Source: UBA6921 sp031363085
GTDB taxonomy: Bacteria; Pseudomonadota; Gammaproteobacteria; SG8-11
NCBI GenBank assembly: GCA_031363085.1
Contig: JANLTU010000256.1
Coordinates: forward strand, 1-20,472
Direction of reading: 5' to 3'
DNA: 20,472 nucleotides
Shown here: positions 1 through 7,571 of the stretch, piece after piece
Layout of the letters: each line of letters begins with the position of its first letter
Position numbering within the stretch: position 1 is the first letter of the stretch
The notes under the pieces: model-generated
Seen by the model: only the letters and a program-made list of their open reading frames with translations
Told to the model about the DNA's origin: nothing
The model's database searches: none
Position numbers and translations under genes: made by a program

Positions 1-33
1 AAAGTAGTTGATGAATTCCGCCGCGCTGCTTAG
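1..33 (+). CDS. C-terminal tail of an upstream gene (partial)
   Basis: The first frame of the window reads ten sense codons (KVVDEFRRAA) and then a TAG at 31-33. A strong terminator-like hairpin follows 28 bases later, which suits the end of a plus-strand gene. Too little is visible to name the product. It could also be chance reading of intergenic sequence, so this is a tentative call. Confidence 0.35.
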   Translation, partial: KVVDEFRRAA

Positions 34-61
34 GCGCAGCGGAGGGGGCTGTAACGTCACA

Positions 62-89
62 CTCCGCCGGTACGCCGGCGGAGCCTTTT
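62..89 (+). terminator. Rho-independent terminator before the T6SS island
   Basis: A perfect 9-bp GC-rich stem (CTCCGCCGG at 62-70 with CCGGCGGAG at 75-83) closes on a TACG loop and is followed by CC and four T. The short T run makes it moderate in strength. It lies between the putative upstream coding tail and vgrG, so it probably ends the previous transcript and insulates the island. Confidence 0.6.
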
Positions 90-160
90 GATCTTCGGTA
101 AACGTTCACTCACCGCGATGAACCGGCGTGGTGGGAACCATTTGTGCAGGACGCATTAGC

Positions 161-2212
161 ATGGCAAAGTTAACGGGCAACATCGAACATTTCACCTTCA
201 GCATTCCAGGTGTGGAGCAAAAGCTGAAAGTGGCGAGTTTTACAGGCAATGAATATATTTCCATGCCGTTCCGGTATGCCATCGAGCTGGCTTGCGAAGA
301 CGCCGATCTTGACTTTAATAAGTGTATCAGTAAGCCCGCACTACTGACTCTGATTGGCGATCACGACAACATCGACCGCTATGTGCACGGTATCGTGCTG
401 AGCATATGCCATGTACGCCAAATGCAGCAGTTTGCTATTTACCATGTAGAGCTGGTTCCGGAACTCAAGTTGCTCACGCTGCGGCTCAACAGCCGTATTT
501 TTCAAAACACGACCGTACCGGACATCATACAAAGCGTGCTCAAAGACGCAAAAATTAGCACCGACCACTACAAGTTAAGTCTCAGTGCAACCTACGAAGC
601 GCGTGAATACTGCGTGCAGTACCGCGAAACCGATTTGCAGTTTATTGAACGCCTGATGGCCGAGGAAGGCATCTATTATTATTTCGAGCACAGCAAAGAC
701 GCGCATTTGCTGATCATCACCGATAACGTTCATGCGCCTAAAGCTATCAAAGTACCGAGCACGCTGGCATTTCACTCTGGCGCCGGCACGGTGGACGCCG
801 AAGATGCGGTGCGTAAATTTACCTACGCCGAACAAATTCAGTCTGGCGCAGTGATGTTGCGCGACTTTAATTTCAAGAAGCCGGCGCTCGGGCTGCAGTC
901 GCAAAAACAAGCGAAGCAGTTTGCCGGTCTGGAAGTGTACGATTACCCCGGTGGTTATAACGCACCGGCGGGTGGCGATAAATATGCGCAGGTTCGTTTA
1001 GAAGCGCTGCAAGCCGCGACCCATCAAGGGCAGGGCGATAGCAATTGTCTGCGTTTGCTGCCCGGCTTTCGCATGACGCTCGCCGAGCACCCGCGCAAAA
1101 AAGTGAATCAGGAATATCTGCTTACTCAAATGACTTGTGAGGGTTCTCAGCCACAGGTGCTGGAAGAGTTAGCCAGCGGAGCGGGTACTTCATATAACAA
1201 CACTTTTAATTGCATCCCAAGCGGTGTGCCTTACCGCACGCCAAATGGTTCTAAAAAACCACGTATTGAAGGCGTACAAACCGCGATTGTCTCCGGCATC
1301 TCGGGAGAGGAAGTTTACGTCGATGAATTCGGTCGCGTAAAAGTTCAATTTCATTGGGACCGAGAAGGTAAACACGACGAAAAAAGCTCGTGCTGGATTC
1401 GCGTATCGCAACTGTGGGCCGGTGCGGGTTGGGGCGCCATGTTCATTCCACGCATCGGTCAAGAAGTCATCGTTGACTTTATTGAAGGCGACCCAGACCG
1501 TCCGATCATCACCGGGCGCGTATACCACGGCACAAACCTGCCGCCGTATAAATTACCCGACGAAAAAACCCGCAGCACGATCAAATCAAATAGCACGAAA
1601 GGCGGTGGCGGTTTTAATGAGCTGCGCTTTGAGGATAAAAAGGGGGAAGAGCAAGTCTTTATACACGCGGAAAAAGACCACGACCACCGCACCAAAAACG
1701 ACAGCAAAGAGTGGGTCGGTCATGACCGCCATCTCATCGTTGTTCACGATCAATATGAGCGCGTGGAGCGTGACAAGCACGATGAGGTCAAGGGTGACCA
1801 CACACAGAAAATCGGCGGAACACTTTCACTTGCGATTGGTGCCGACACACAATACAAGACGGCGCAAAACTATGGGCATGAAGCCGGCGGTGAGGTCCAT
1901 CTGAAGGCCGGGCAGAAGATTGTTTTGGAAGCAGGTGTTGAAATTACCCTCAAGGCCGGCGGAAGTTTTATCAAAATTGATGCAAGTGGAGTATCGCTGC
2001 TCGGGGCGCAGATCAAATTGAATAGTGGGGGTTCGGCAGGGGCGGGCGTAGGAGTATCGCCGGAAAAGTTGAAGAAACCCGTTGAGGCAGCCCGAGCAAA
2101 GCCTGCAGCCGTGCCAAAAAAATCCACCAAGCCGAAAACGTCGGCATCGAAAACAATGGTGGCCGCAGCAAAAAATGGCGATCCATTCCTAAAAGAGTGC
2201 GACAAAAACTAA
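161..2212 (+). CDS. vgrG: Type VI secretion tip protein VgrG (TssI)
   Basis: VgrG trimers form the spike on the Hcp tube of the T6SS and carry effectors out of the cell. The N-terminal half (about residues 1-330) is the gp27-like region, recognisable by the opening HFTFSI and the stretch around ERLMAEEGIYYYF. The gp5-like OB domain follows with the hallmark segments FGRVKVQFHWDREG and SCWIRVSQLWAGAGWG, then EVIVDFIEGDPDRPIITGRVYH. After it come a DUF2345-type region with repeating beta-strands (HLKAGQKIVLEAG and similar), an Ala/Pro/Lys-rich linker and a short tail ending PFLKECDKN. No large C-terminal enzyme domain is fused, so this is a structural VgrG that depends on separate cargo. The ATG at 161 is preferred over the GTG at 128 because AGGA lies 9 bases upstream and family members start close to this point. 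The length (683 aa) is normal. The tail is the usual docking place for the DUF4123 adaptor encoded next. Confidence 0.95.
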   Translation: MAKLTGNIEHFTFSIPGVEQKLKVASFTGNEYISMPFRYAIELACEDADLDFNKCISKPALLTLIGDHDNIDRYVHGIVLSICHVRQMQQFAIYHVELVPELKLLTLRLNSRIFQNTTVPDIIQSVLKDAKISTDHYKLSLSATYEAREYCVQYRETDLQFIERLMAEEGIYYYFEHSKDAHLLIITDNVHAPKAIKVPSTLAFHSGAGTVDAEDAVRKFTYAEQIQSGAVMLRDFNFKKPALGLQSQKQAKQFAGLEVYDYPGGYNAPAGGDKYAQVRLEALQAATHQGQGDSNCLRLLPGFRMTLAEHPRKKVNQEYLLTQMTCEGSQPQVLEELASGAGTSYNNTFNCIPSGVPYRTPNGSKKPRIEGVQTAIVSGISGEEVYVDEFGRVKVQFHWDREGKHDEKSSCWIRVSQLWAGAGWGAMFIPRIGQEVIVDFIEGDPDRPIITGRVYHGTNLPPYKLPDEKTRSTIKSNSTKGGGGFNELRFEDKKGEEQVFIHAEKDHDHRTKNDSKEWVGHDRHLIVVHDQYERVERDKHDEVKGDHTQKIGGTLSLAIGADTQYKTAQNYGHEAGGEVHLKAGQKIVLEAGVEITLKAGGSFIKIDASGVSLLGAQIKLNSGGSAGAGVGVSPEKLKKPVEAARAKPAAVPKKSTKPKTSASKTMVAAAKNGDPFLKECDKN

Positions 2213-2268
2213 ATTTGTGTAGCCGCCCTATCGTGGTTGCGGTAGTGGCAAATTGAGAAGGTTGTGAC

Positions 2269-2796
2269 ATGGTCCCGGTCAATACGTTAATGCGAGAACT
2301 GTTCAAGGATGGCTTGTCGACGTGTGCCGTGATCGACGGCGCACAAGTGCCCGAATTGCCACAGCGCTTGGAATCTTCCGGACTTGAGCACGTATGCCTG
2401 TATCGTGGTGAAATTCCTGACGACCTTGCTCAAGTCGCGCCCTATCTGGTGCGGCTTAAATATAATCACGAATTCACCAAGCGGATTTTGGAGCAAGGCT
2501 GGGGACACGCATGGTGTATTTATGTTTCGGTGGATGATGAAGTGGGGTTCCACAATCTGCGTAAGCATTTTCGGACATTTTTGAAGGTGGAGCATCCGGA
2601 CGGTGGCGCGATGAATTTTCGTTACTATGATCCGCGCATCATGCGTCTCTACTTGCCCACATGTAATGCCGAGGAGCAGCGCATAATGTTCGGTTCGTTG
2701 CATGCTTACATGATGGAAGGCGATGCGCCGGATCGCTTGTTGAGCTTCGAATCGCGTAATGTGCAAGTCATCGTCCACTCGATTTTTATCGTTTAA
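2269..2796 (+). CDS. DUF4123 T6SS effector adaptor (Tap/TEC type)
   Basis: DUF4123 proteins are cytoplasmic adaptor chaperones that load a cognate effector on the C-terminus of a particular VgrG. Family signs are the opening with an acidic AVIDGAQVPEL strand, the early APYLVRL motif, the WGHAWCIYV strand, and the LRKHFRTFLKV...FRYYDPRIMRLYLP block, which is the most conserved part of the family. It starts 56 bases after vgrG with a good ribosome site (GAGAAGG, 7 bases before ATG). At 175 aa it is at the short end, containing the core lobe but little C-terminal lobe. The following small gene may supply the missing part. Its position between vgrG and the 571-aa protein predicts that the latter is its cargo. 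Confidence 0.85.
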   Translation: MVPVNTLMRELFKDGLSTCAVIDGAQVPELPQRLESSGLEHVCLYRGEIPDDLAQVAPYLVRLKYNHEFTKRILEQGWGHAWCIYVSVDDEVGFHNLRKHFRTFLKVEHPDGGAMNFRYYDPRIMRLYLPTCNAEEQRIMFGSLHAYMMEGDAPDRLLSFESRNVQVIVHSIFIV

Positions 2797-2818
2797 CACG
2801 CTGTGGAGAGCAAGCATC

Positions 2819-3181
2819 ATGCTACGTATGCGACGTGAACAAATGGAAGTGCTGGCGCAAGTTCCACAGCGTGAATACTTGAAGCAAATGGTTGAACATG
2901 CAAAGCAGTTTTTTCCCGGCGAATGCAAGAAAATCGGCGCGCAAAACTTGGAAAAATTTATACAAGACGGTATCGCAAAGGCAAACAGCTACGGAATTGA
3001 AGGGCGTTCCGATATGGCACAGTTTCTTGATCTGAAATTTGCATTCGGCGCACAGTTCGATCAGAGCTGCGTTTGGGCGCGCGAGATTTTAGAAAACCCG
3101 TCACTTACTTCGGGCACAGCCAAGGTGACTTTGCTCACTGATGCGGGCATGGAAGAATTGCAGCGTAGCAAGCCGCGCTAA
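2819..3181 (+). CDS. Small T6SS accessory protein following DUF4123
   Basis: This 120-aa protein of mixed helical character opens MLRMRREQMEVLAQVPQREYL and contains a KQFFPGECKKIGAQNLEKFIQDG segment and a DLKFAFGAQFD segment. I recall similar small proteins (an R-x-EQM start, FFP..C, then a helical domain with a late aromatic block) sitting directly downstream of DUF4123 genes in many T6SS islands, without an established biochemical function. The ATG at 2819 is chosen because GTGGAGAG lies just upstream and the conserved start is here; an upstream start at 2759 would overlap the adaptor gene. It has no signal peptide or membrane segment. It may help the adaptor fold or hold the effector. Confidence is high that the gene is real and low for the role. 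Confidence 0.75.
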   Translation: MLRMRREQMEVLAQVPQREYLKQMVEHAKQFFPGECKKIGAQNLEKFIQDGIAKANSYGIEGRSDMAQFLDLKFAFGAQFDQSCVWAREILENPSLTSGTAKVTLLTDAGMEELQRSKPR

Positions 3182-3222
3182 CAGGTTAATCAAGTAAAAC
3201 AGTAAAAGTCAGGAGAGATCGA

Positions 3223-4938
3223 ATGTCGGGGACGAATCTAAAGGACGCGAGCAGCGCCAGCAAAAACAAGGACAACAGCAACCCAAAGTCTGGTGTTACA
3301 ACCTGTGTGCTGCCGGAATGCGAACTCAAAGTATTGCTGATTAAAGAGCTGCCTAGTTCAGGAAAAAAGGCGCGCGGGTTCGTTCTTGACGTAACCGGAA
3401 AGCCGACACGCGGCAACGAACATGTGCTGCAAGTAATTTCGGATCACGTAGATCCTACGCAGCTTGAGCTCAAGTTTCCCGGCACCTGCGTCAAGGGGCA
3501 TCCCAGCACATTGCCCGATGCCAAGATGGCAAAAAATCCGAATCGTCCTAATACCGCAAAGGCGTGCCCGACGGTGGACGTTAGCGGTCCAGGTACCCAT
3601 GTTGCTCAAACGAACAACATGTTGATCGAGGTATTGCCAAGTATTCATGTCGTCAAATCGGATTTTGCTCATGCCGATAATATGAGCTTCAGGATGGTGC
3701 TGCTTAAATACCTCAATCCGGAATCAATGCATCCAGCCGTGTACCGCATGCAGTCAATGAAATGCACGGGCAGCGGCCAGTATTCCGCGTTGGTGGAAGT
3801 GTTTCCGCGCGTCGAAATCAACGGTCATTTTGCCTTTGAATACACGCCGAATAAAAAGCCTGCGCGTAAAGCACATAAAGACGACGATCTGCCGTTTCTG
3901 TTGGAAGGTTCAATTGGATGTAACGTCGACGGGCAAAAATGGGAGATTGGTGGCTCGACCGATTCAAAAACCAAGGGCGACAAAGGCGACGAATTTTTCA
4001 AAAGCGGCCTGAAGATGTTGGGCGGCTGGCTCATGAAGCTTACCGACATGAAGGACAGTAACGAGTCACCACAGATCGCAGGCGTGAAGTTCAAGATCGA
4101 ATCGAAAGTCAGGTTGGACCTCGAAGCCGGGGCAATGGCAAGCGACAGCGATTATGATATCGGGGCGAAAGGTTTGGTGAAGTTGGATTGCAGTCCACTG
4201 ATCGGCGCGGAGCTCCACGCTGACATTATCGATTTTATCGCCAAATTCAACAAGGTCGCGGCGGCAATCAAGAGAATTCGCGAAAAAATACGCGAGGGCA
4301 TAACGACCGAAAACTTCAAAGCGCATGGTGATCTGAGAATCGAAATTACCGTCGGTGGGGAAATAAAAGGAAACCTGACAGCCAAAAAAGACTGCGGTAA
4401 ATTATGGGAAAGTTCCGGGGGGATCGGCGGCACAGTGAAGATTGATTTTATTTGTGTGCTCAATGCAGAAATGGAAGCGAAAGGGGGGTGGCTTGGATTC
4501 ACGGCGGCCATGAAATCCGAGATCGGCGGAGAGTTGGGGTTAGGCAGCGCCGACAGCAAGAATGGCGTGAAACCCTGTAGCGTGAGCGGCAGCGTGAGTT
4601 TCGCAACCGTAGAGGTCGAGGCTGCGCCGGGAGCGAAAAAATCCAGTAAGGTCGAGGTGGACGGTGCGATTAAGTTCAACGGTATTGCCTTGTACGGGAT
4701 AGTGTATGTACACATGTCAGGGAGTTTGACAACTGATAAGGCGGCGCAAAGCACAAAAACTTCTAGCAAAATAAAATCTCAGAAGACAGGTAAAAGCCAC
4801 TTGGACGCAAATGGAAAATTAGATGGGAAGTGGGAAGGCACGTTGGTATTAGTCGACCCTTGGTCTTGGCCGCCACAAGAGTCGGTAGCGCTCGGACAGA
4901 AATCCAAGGCGGCCTCCTTGAGCGCAGCGTTGACGTGA
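3223..4938 (+). CDS. Candidate T6SS effector, unrecognised 571-aa protein
   Basis: I do not recognise the family. The start is well supported by AGGAGAG 5-6 bases before ATG. There is no signal peptide, as expected for cargo taken from the cytoplasm. Residues 1-25 are a Ser/Lys/Asn-rich polar leader. Residues 26-210 look like beta-rich domains with scattered cysteines (28, 33, 89, 115, 181). Residues about 225-300 are Lys/Asp-rich and contain the amphipathic stretch GLKMLGGWLMKLTDM. The part after residue 290 alternates beta-strands with short glycine turns (for example GGEIKGNLTAKKDCGK and GGWLGFTAAMKSEIGGELGLG), interrupted by a basic helix near 345-360 (KVAAAIKRIREKIREG). The end has a DPWSWPPQ motif. 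No nuclease, lipase, amidase or ADP-ribosyltransferase motif is visible. Repeated glycine-turn strands would fit a barrel or membrane-inserting fold, but this is speculation. Its place after vgrG, adaptor and accessory gene, and the overlapping exported partner, support a secreted effector. Confidence 0.65.
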   Translation: MSGTNLKDASSASKNKDNSNPKSGVTTCVLPECELKVLLIKELPSSGKKARGFVLDVTGKPTRGNEHVLQVISDHVDPTQLELKFPGTCVKGHPSTLPDAKMAKNPNRPNTAKACPTVDVSGPGTHVAQTNNMLIEVLPSIHVVKSDFAHADNMSFRMVLLKYLNPESMHPAVYRMQSMKCTGSGQYSALVEVFPRVEINGHFAFEYTPNKKPARKAHKDDDLPFLLEGSIGCNVDGQKWEIGGSTDSKTKGDKGDEFFKSGLKMLGGWLMKLTDMKDSNESPQIAGVKFKIESKVRLDLEAGAMASDSDYDIGAKGLVKLDCSPLIGAELHADIIDFIAKFNKVAAAIKRIREKIREGITTENFKAHGDLRIEITVGGEIKGNLTAKKDCGKLWESSGGIGGTVKIDFICVLNAEMEAKGGWLGFTAAMKSEIGGELGLGSADSKNGVKPCSVSGSVSFATVEVEAAPGAKKSSKVEVDGAIKFNGIALYGIVYVHMSGSLTTDKAAQSTKTSSKIKSQKTGKSHLDANGKLDGKWEGTLVLVDPWSWPPQESVALGQKSKAASLSAALT

Positions 4939-5957
4939 TGATCCACCGATTTCTTTTAATGCTCTCAGCAGCGCTGGTCTTGGCTCCTACGCTGTCTGTG
5001 GCTGTTTCCAACAAAGACACACAAAAGGAAAAATCTATGCTGCTAGAAAAGCCATTTTTCACTGTACATTTGGAAATGCAAAACTGTCCCTATTCCTTGG
5101 AACTGAACGGCGCCATGGTTCACCGTGAGAAAGACGGCTTGCCAGTCACGCTAGATATTCCCGTGAATCTATGGATGCGTAGCGGTGAAAATAAACTAGA
5201 TTTGTTAGTACTTACTTTTGATGGCGAACGACCAGTTACTACAGAGACACGCTGTGATGTGAGCTTGCGTGTGCGTCCCAGCGGCTCTCCGGCAGCGCAG
5301 GCACTTACGGTCAGCCGTTTGGTGTTTTCCGGTAAATTGGCCAGTGCAGGCACCGGCACCGAAGAAAGCACGCCTGCGGGCAGTTACGACTCCAAACATC
5401 AATTCCTTGCATCTAAGAATGGTGATGTGACAATTTCAAAAACTAGTGTGGTGCCGGACCCAAATGAAAAAGAGACACGTCTAGTCAGCCAGACCGTTGT
5501 GTTGCAGACGCCGTTTCCGCTTTGGGCTTTTTTCAACTCGGATACGTTGCCGGATATGGGACATATGTCGGAGGCGGAGATTGATCACTACTTCAAGAGT
5601 ATTTATATTTATATCCAACGCATCCATGATGCACTCAAGAGCAAGCGAGTGGATGCGATATTGCCTATGTTTGAAGAGCGCAGTCGCGAGACCGATTTAG
5701 CGTATTACAAAGAGCCCGGCACCACGACCAAAGATTTGGCCAAGGAATTGAAAAAGGCAGTTAACGATCCTCATCTGGAAATATTTCCTGTTACTGAGGA
5801 TACACTTGCGACCCTTACACACGAAAACAAGAAGCTCATTGAGCTTAGTCGTGAGGACGATCTGCCAGCAATTATCTTTAACATAAAAGGCGGTGGCTCA
5901 GAGTCCTACCCGATTACTTTCCGCCGCCATGGCGATAAGTGGATCATCACACGCTAA
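4938..5957 (+). CDS. Exported protein, candidate periplasmic immunity protein
   Basis: This 340-aa protein begins at an ATG sharing one base with the TGA of the preceding gene (TGATG), and no clear ribosome site precedes it. Translational coupling with the 571-aa protein is therefore likely. The first 22 residues form a type I signal peptide (MIHR, a Leu/Ala core, then SVA before VSNKD), so it acts in the periplasm. The N-terminal half looks beta-rich. The C-terminal part (from about residue 200) is helical with IYIYIQRIHDALKSKRVDAILPMF and ends in a strand (SYPITFRRHGDKWIITR), reminiscent of NTF2-like folds but not enough to assign. Coupling to a putative effector plus export is the classic layout of a T6SS immunity protein against a periplasm- or membrane-acting toxin. 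It could instead be a periplasmic accessory protein. A longer start at 4830 would overlap the upstream gene and lose the signal peptide. Confidence 0.6.
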   Translation: MIHRFLLMLSAALVLAPTLSVAVSNKDTQKEKSMLLEKPFFTVHLEMQNCPYSLELNGAMVHREKDGLPVTLDIPVNLWMRSGENKLDLLVLTFDGERPVTTETRCDVSLRVRPSGSPAAQALTVSRLVFSGKLASAGTGTEESTPAGSYDSKHQFLASKNGDVTISKTSVVPDPNEKETRLVSQTVVLQTPFPLWAFFNSDTLPDMGHMSEAEIDHYFKSIYIYIQRIHDALKSKRVDAILPMFEERSRETDLAYYKEPGTTTKDLAKELKKAVNDPHLEIFPVTEDTLATLTHENKKLIELSREDDLPAIIFNIKGGGSESYPITFRRHGDKWIITR

Positions 5958-5980
5958 CTCGGTTAACAGAGTAAGGACAC

Positions 5981-7141
5981 ATGGCCGATCAATACACGGA
6001 AACGACGACTACCTCCTACGGTACGCGCATCGGTGGTTCATTTGCGGGCATGGCGGTTGGGTTGGTGATGTTCTTGGTTTCGTTTCCCGTGCTCTACTGG
6101 AACGAGGGGCGTGTCGACTTGTCGCGCATCGCGAAAACCGCGTTCGAAATCAATTCGCAAAATGTGAGTACGGATGCGAAGCTCAGTGGAAAACTGATTT
6201 CGACCATGGGTGTTGTGAACACGGATGAAAGCTTGGGCGATGATTTGTATTTAAAACCGCAGAAGCTCATTGGCTTGGTGCGTAGCGTCGAAATGTTCGC
6301 GTGGATTGAAACCAAAGAATCCACCAGCAAAAAAAATGTCGGCGGATCGGAAACCACCGAAACCACTTATACCTATAAAAAAGGTTGGACCGATAATCCT
6401 GTCGAGCCTTCCGTTTTCGCACATCCTGAAGGCCACGAAAATCCGCAAAAAACCATCGATGGTACGGTGAAGCGCGCGCAGGATGCCACGGTGGGTGTGT
6501 ACCATATCAATCCGGTTGGTATTGCCCTTCCAGAGTTTTCGGGTCTTGCGTTGAATTCGAAAAATGTCGAGTTGGATGCCGGCGCGTCGCTGATCGGCGA
6601 CGGTTACATCTTTCTGCGTAAGTTACCCACCGGCACCTACGAAAATCCGCAAATCGGTGACCAGCGCGTGAGCTACTCGGTTCTGCAACCGGGTTTTCGC
6701 GGCACCGTGTTTGGAACCCAGAACGGCAACAGCATTGACTCGTATGTCGACGATGACGGCAACCGGCTGTACCGTTTGTTCGACGGTACGCGGGCGGAAG
6801 GCATCGCCACGCTGCATTCAGAGCATACATTGCTCACGTGGATGCTTCGCTGCGCAGGATTTTTTCTGATGTGGTTTGGTTTGATGGCGCTGTTCGGCCC
6901 GATCAGCACCTTGCTCGATATCTTGCCGATGTTCGGCACGATCACTCGTGGGTTAGTTGGGGTGTTGACATTCGTGGTAGCAGGGGTGCTATCCAGCATC
7001 GCAATACTGATTTCGATGTTCTTACACAGTTTCATTGCGATGTTGATCGCGCTGATACTTGCAGTTGCGGGGATGCTTTTTTACGTTGTTGTTCGCAAGA
7101 GAAATAAGGCTACCGCAGCTACACCTGCAGCAACTGTTTAG
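5981..7141 (+). CDS. TMEM43 (LUMA) family membrane protein
   Basis: This 386-aa protein has the layout of the TMEM43 family. A short polar N-terminus is followed by one membrane helix (about residues 18-40) ending in the family's WNEGR motif. A large soluble beta-rich domain follows (about 45-285). Three closely spaced hydrophobic segments lie near the C-terminus (about 288-312, 325-347 and 350-373) before a basic tail (VVVRKRNKAT). Bacterial members have no established biochemical role; the human relative is a nuclear-envelope/ER protein. The soluble domain should face the periplasm if the first helix is inserted N-in. It starts 23 bases after the exported protein with AAGGA close to the ATG, so the three genes probably share a transcript. 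Its presence in a T6SS payload island suggests membrane self-protection or a role in sensing membrane damage, which is inference. Family assignment is confident. Confidence 0.85.
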   Translation: MADQYTETTTTSYGTRIGGSFAGMAVGLVMFLVSFPVLYWNEGRVDLSRIAKTAFEINSQNVSTDAKLSGKLISTMGVVNTDESLGDDLYLKPQKLIGLVRSVEMFAWIETKESTSKKNVGGSETTETTYTYKKGWTDNPVEPSVFAHPEGHENPQKTIDGTVKRAQDATVGVYHINPVGIALPEFSGLALNSKNVELDAGASLIGDGYIFLRKLPTGTYENPQIGDQRVSYSVLQPGFRGTVFGTQNGNSIDSYVDDDGNRLYRLFDGTRAEGIATLHSEHTLLTWMLRCAGFFLMWFGLMALFGPISTLLDILPMFGTITRGLVGVLTFVVAGVLSSIAILISMFLHSFIAMLIALILAVAGMLFYVVVRKRNKATAATPAATV

Positions 7142-7219
7142 CCGTGTTATTTAGTTGTTTCAGCTTGAGTGCGTGTTATCGGAACCCAGTAACTTGTATG
7201 CGTGGACGGAGGAAGTGAT

Positions 7220-7540
7220 ATGCCAGGTCTCGGTCGGTTAGGCGATAAGTCGTATGCCCCGGTGGACATGCATGGTTGCAAACCGTGCCCACATTCGGTG
7301 ACCGGCCCAGCGGTGAGCGGATCAGCGGATGTGCTGGTGAACGGCAAGCCGGCGCTGCGCTTAGGCGATGACGGCATACATTTGCTCTGTTGCGGATCGA
7401 ATACCTGGAAAGCCGTGGCCGGTAGCGCAACAGTACTGATTAACGGTAAACCTGCACATCGGTTGGGTGATGCCACAATGCACTGCGGTGGACCAGGTCA
7501 TTTGATCGACGGTAGCAGCGATGTACTAGTGGGCGGCTAA
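7220..7540 (+). CDS. PAAR domain protein, T6SS spike tip
   Basis: PAAR proteins cap the VgrG trimer with a zinc-stabilised cone and can carry effectors. This 106-aa protein is a stand-alone PAAR. It holds three repeats of the glycine/serine beta unit (GSADVLVNGKPALRLGDD, GSATVLINGKPAHRLGDA, GSSDVLVGG), and cysteines and histidines placed for the metal site (HGCKPCPH near residue 18 and MHCGGPGH near 90). No effector domain is fused. The ATG at 7220 is preferred over a GTG at 7202 because GGAGGA ends 6 bases before it. It follows the TMEM43 gene by 78 bases and precedes a 276-aa protein that may be its cargo or partner. Confidence 0.93.
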   Translation: MPGLGRLGDKSYAPVDMHGCKPCPHSVTGPAVSGSADVLVNGKPALRLGDDGIHLLCCGSNTWKAVAGSATVLINGKPAHRLGDATMHCGGPGHLIDGSSDVLVGG

Positions 7541-7571
7541 CGCTCACTTCATTTCGGTCAAGGTAGATCAC

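Noticed and set aside
134..149. A sigma-54-like GG-N10-GC match just before vgrG.
   Set aside because: Its start site would fall on the vgrG start codon, leaving no room for the ribosome site, and several consensus positions are missing.
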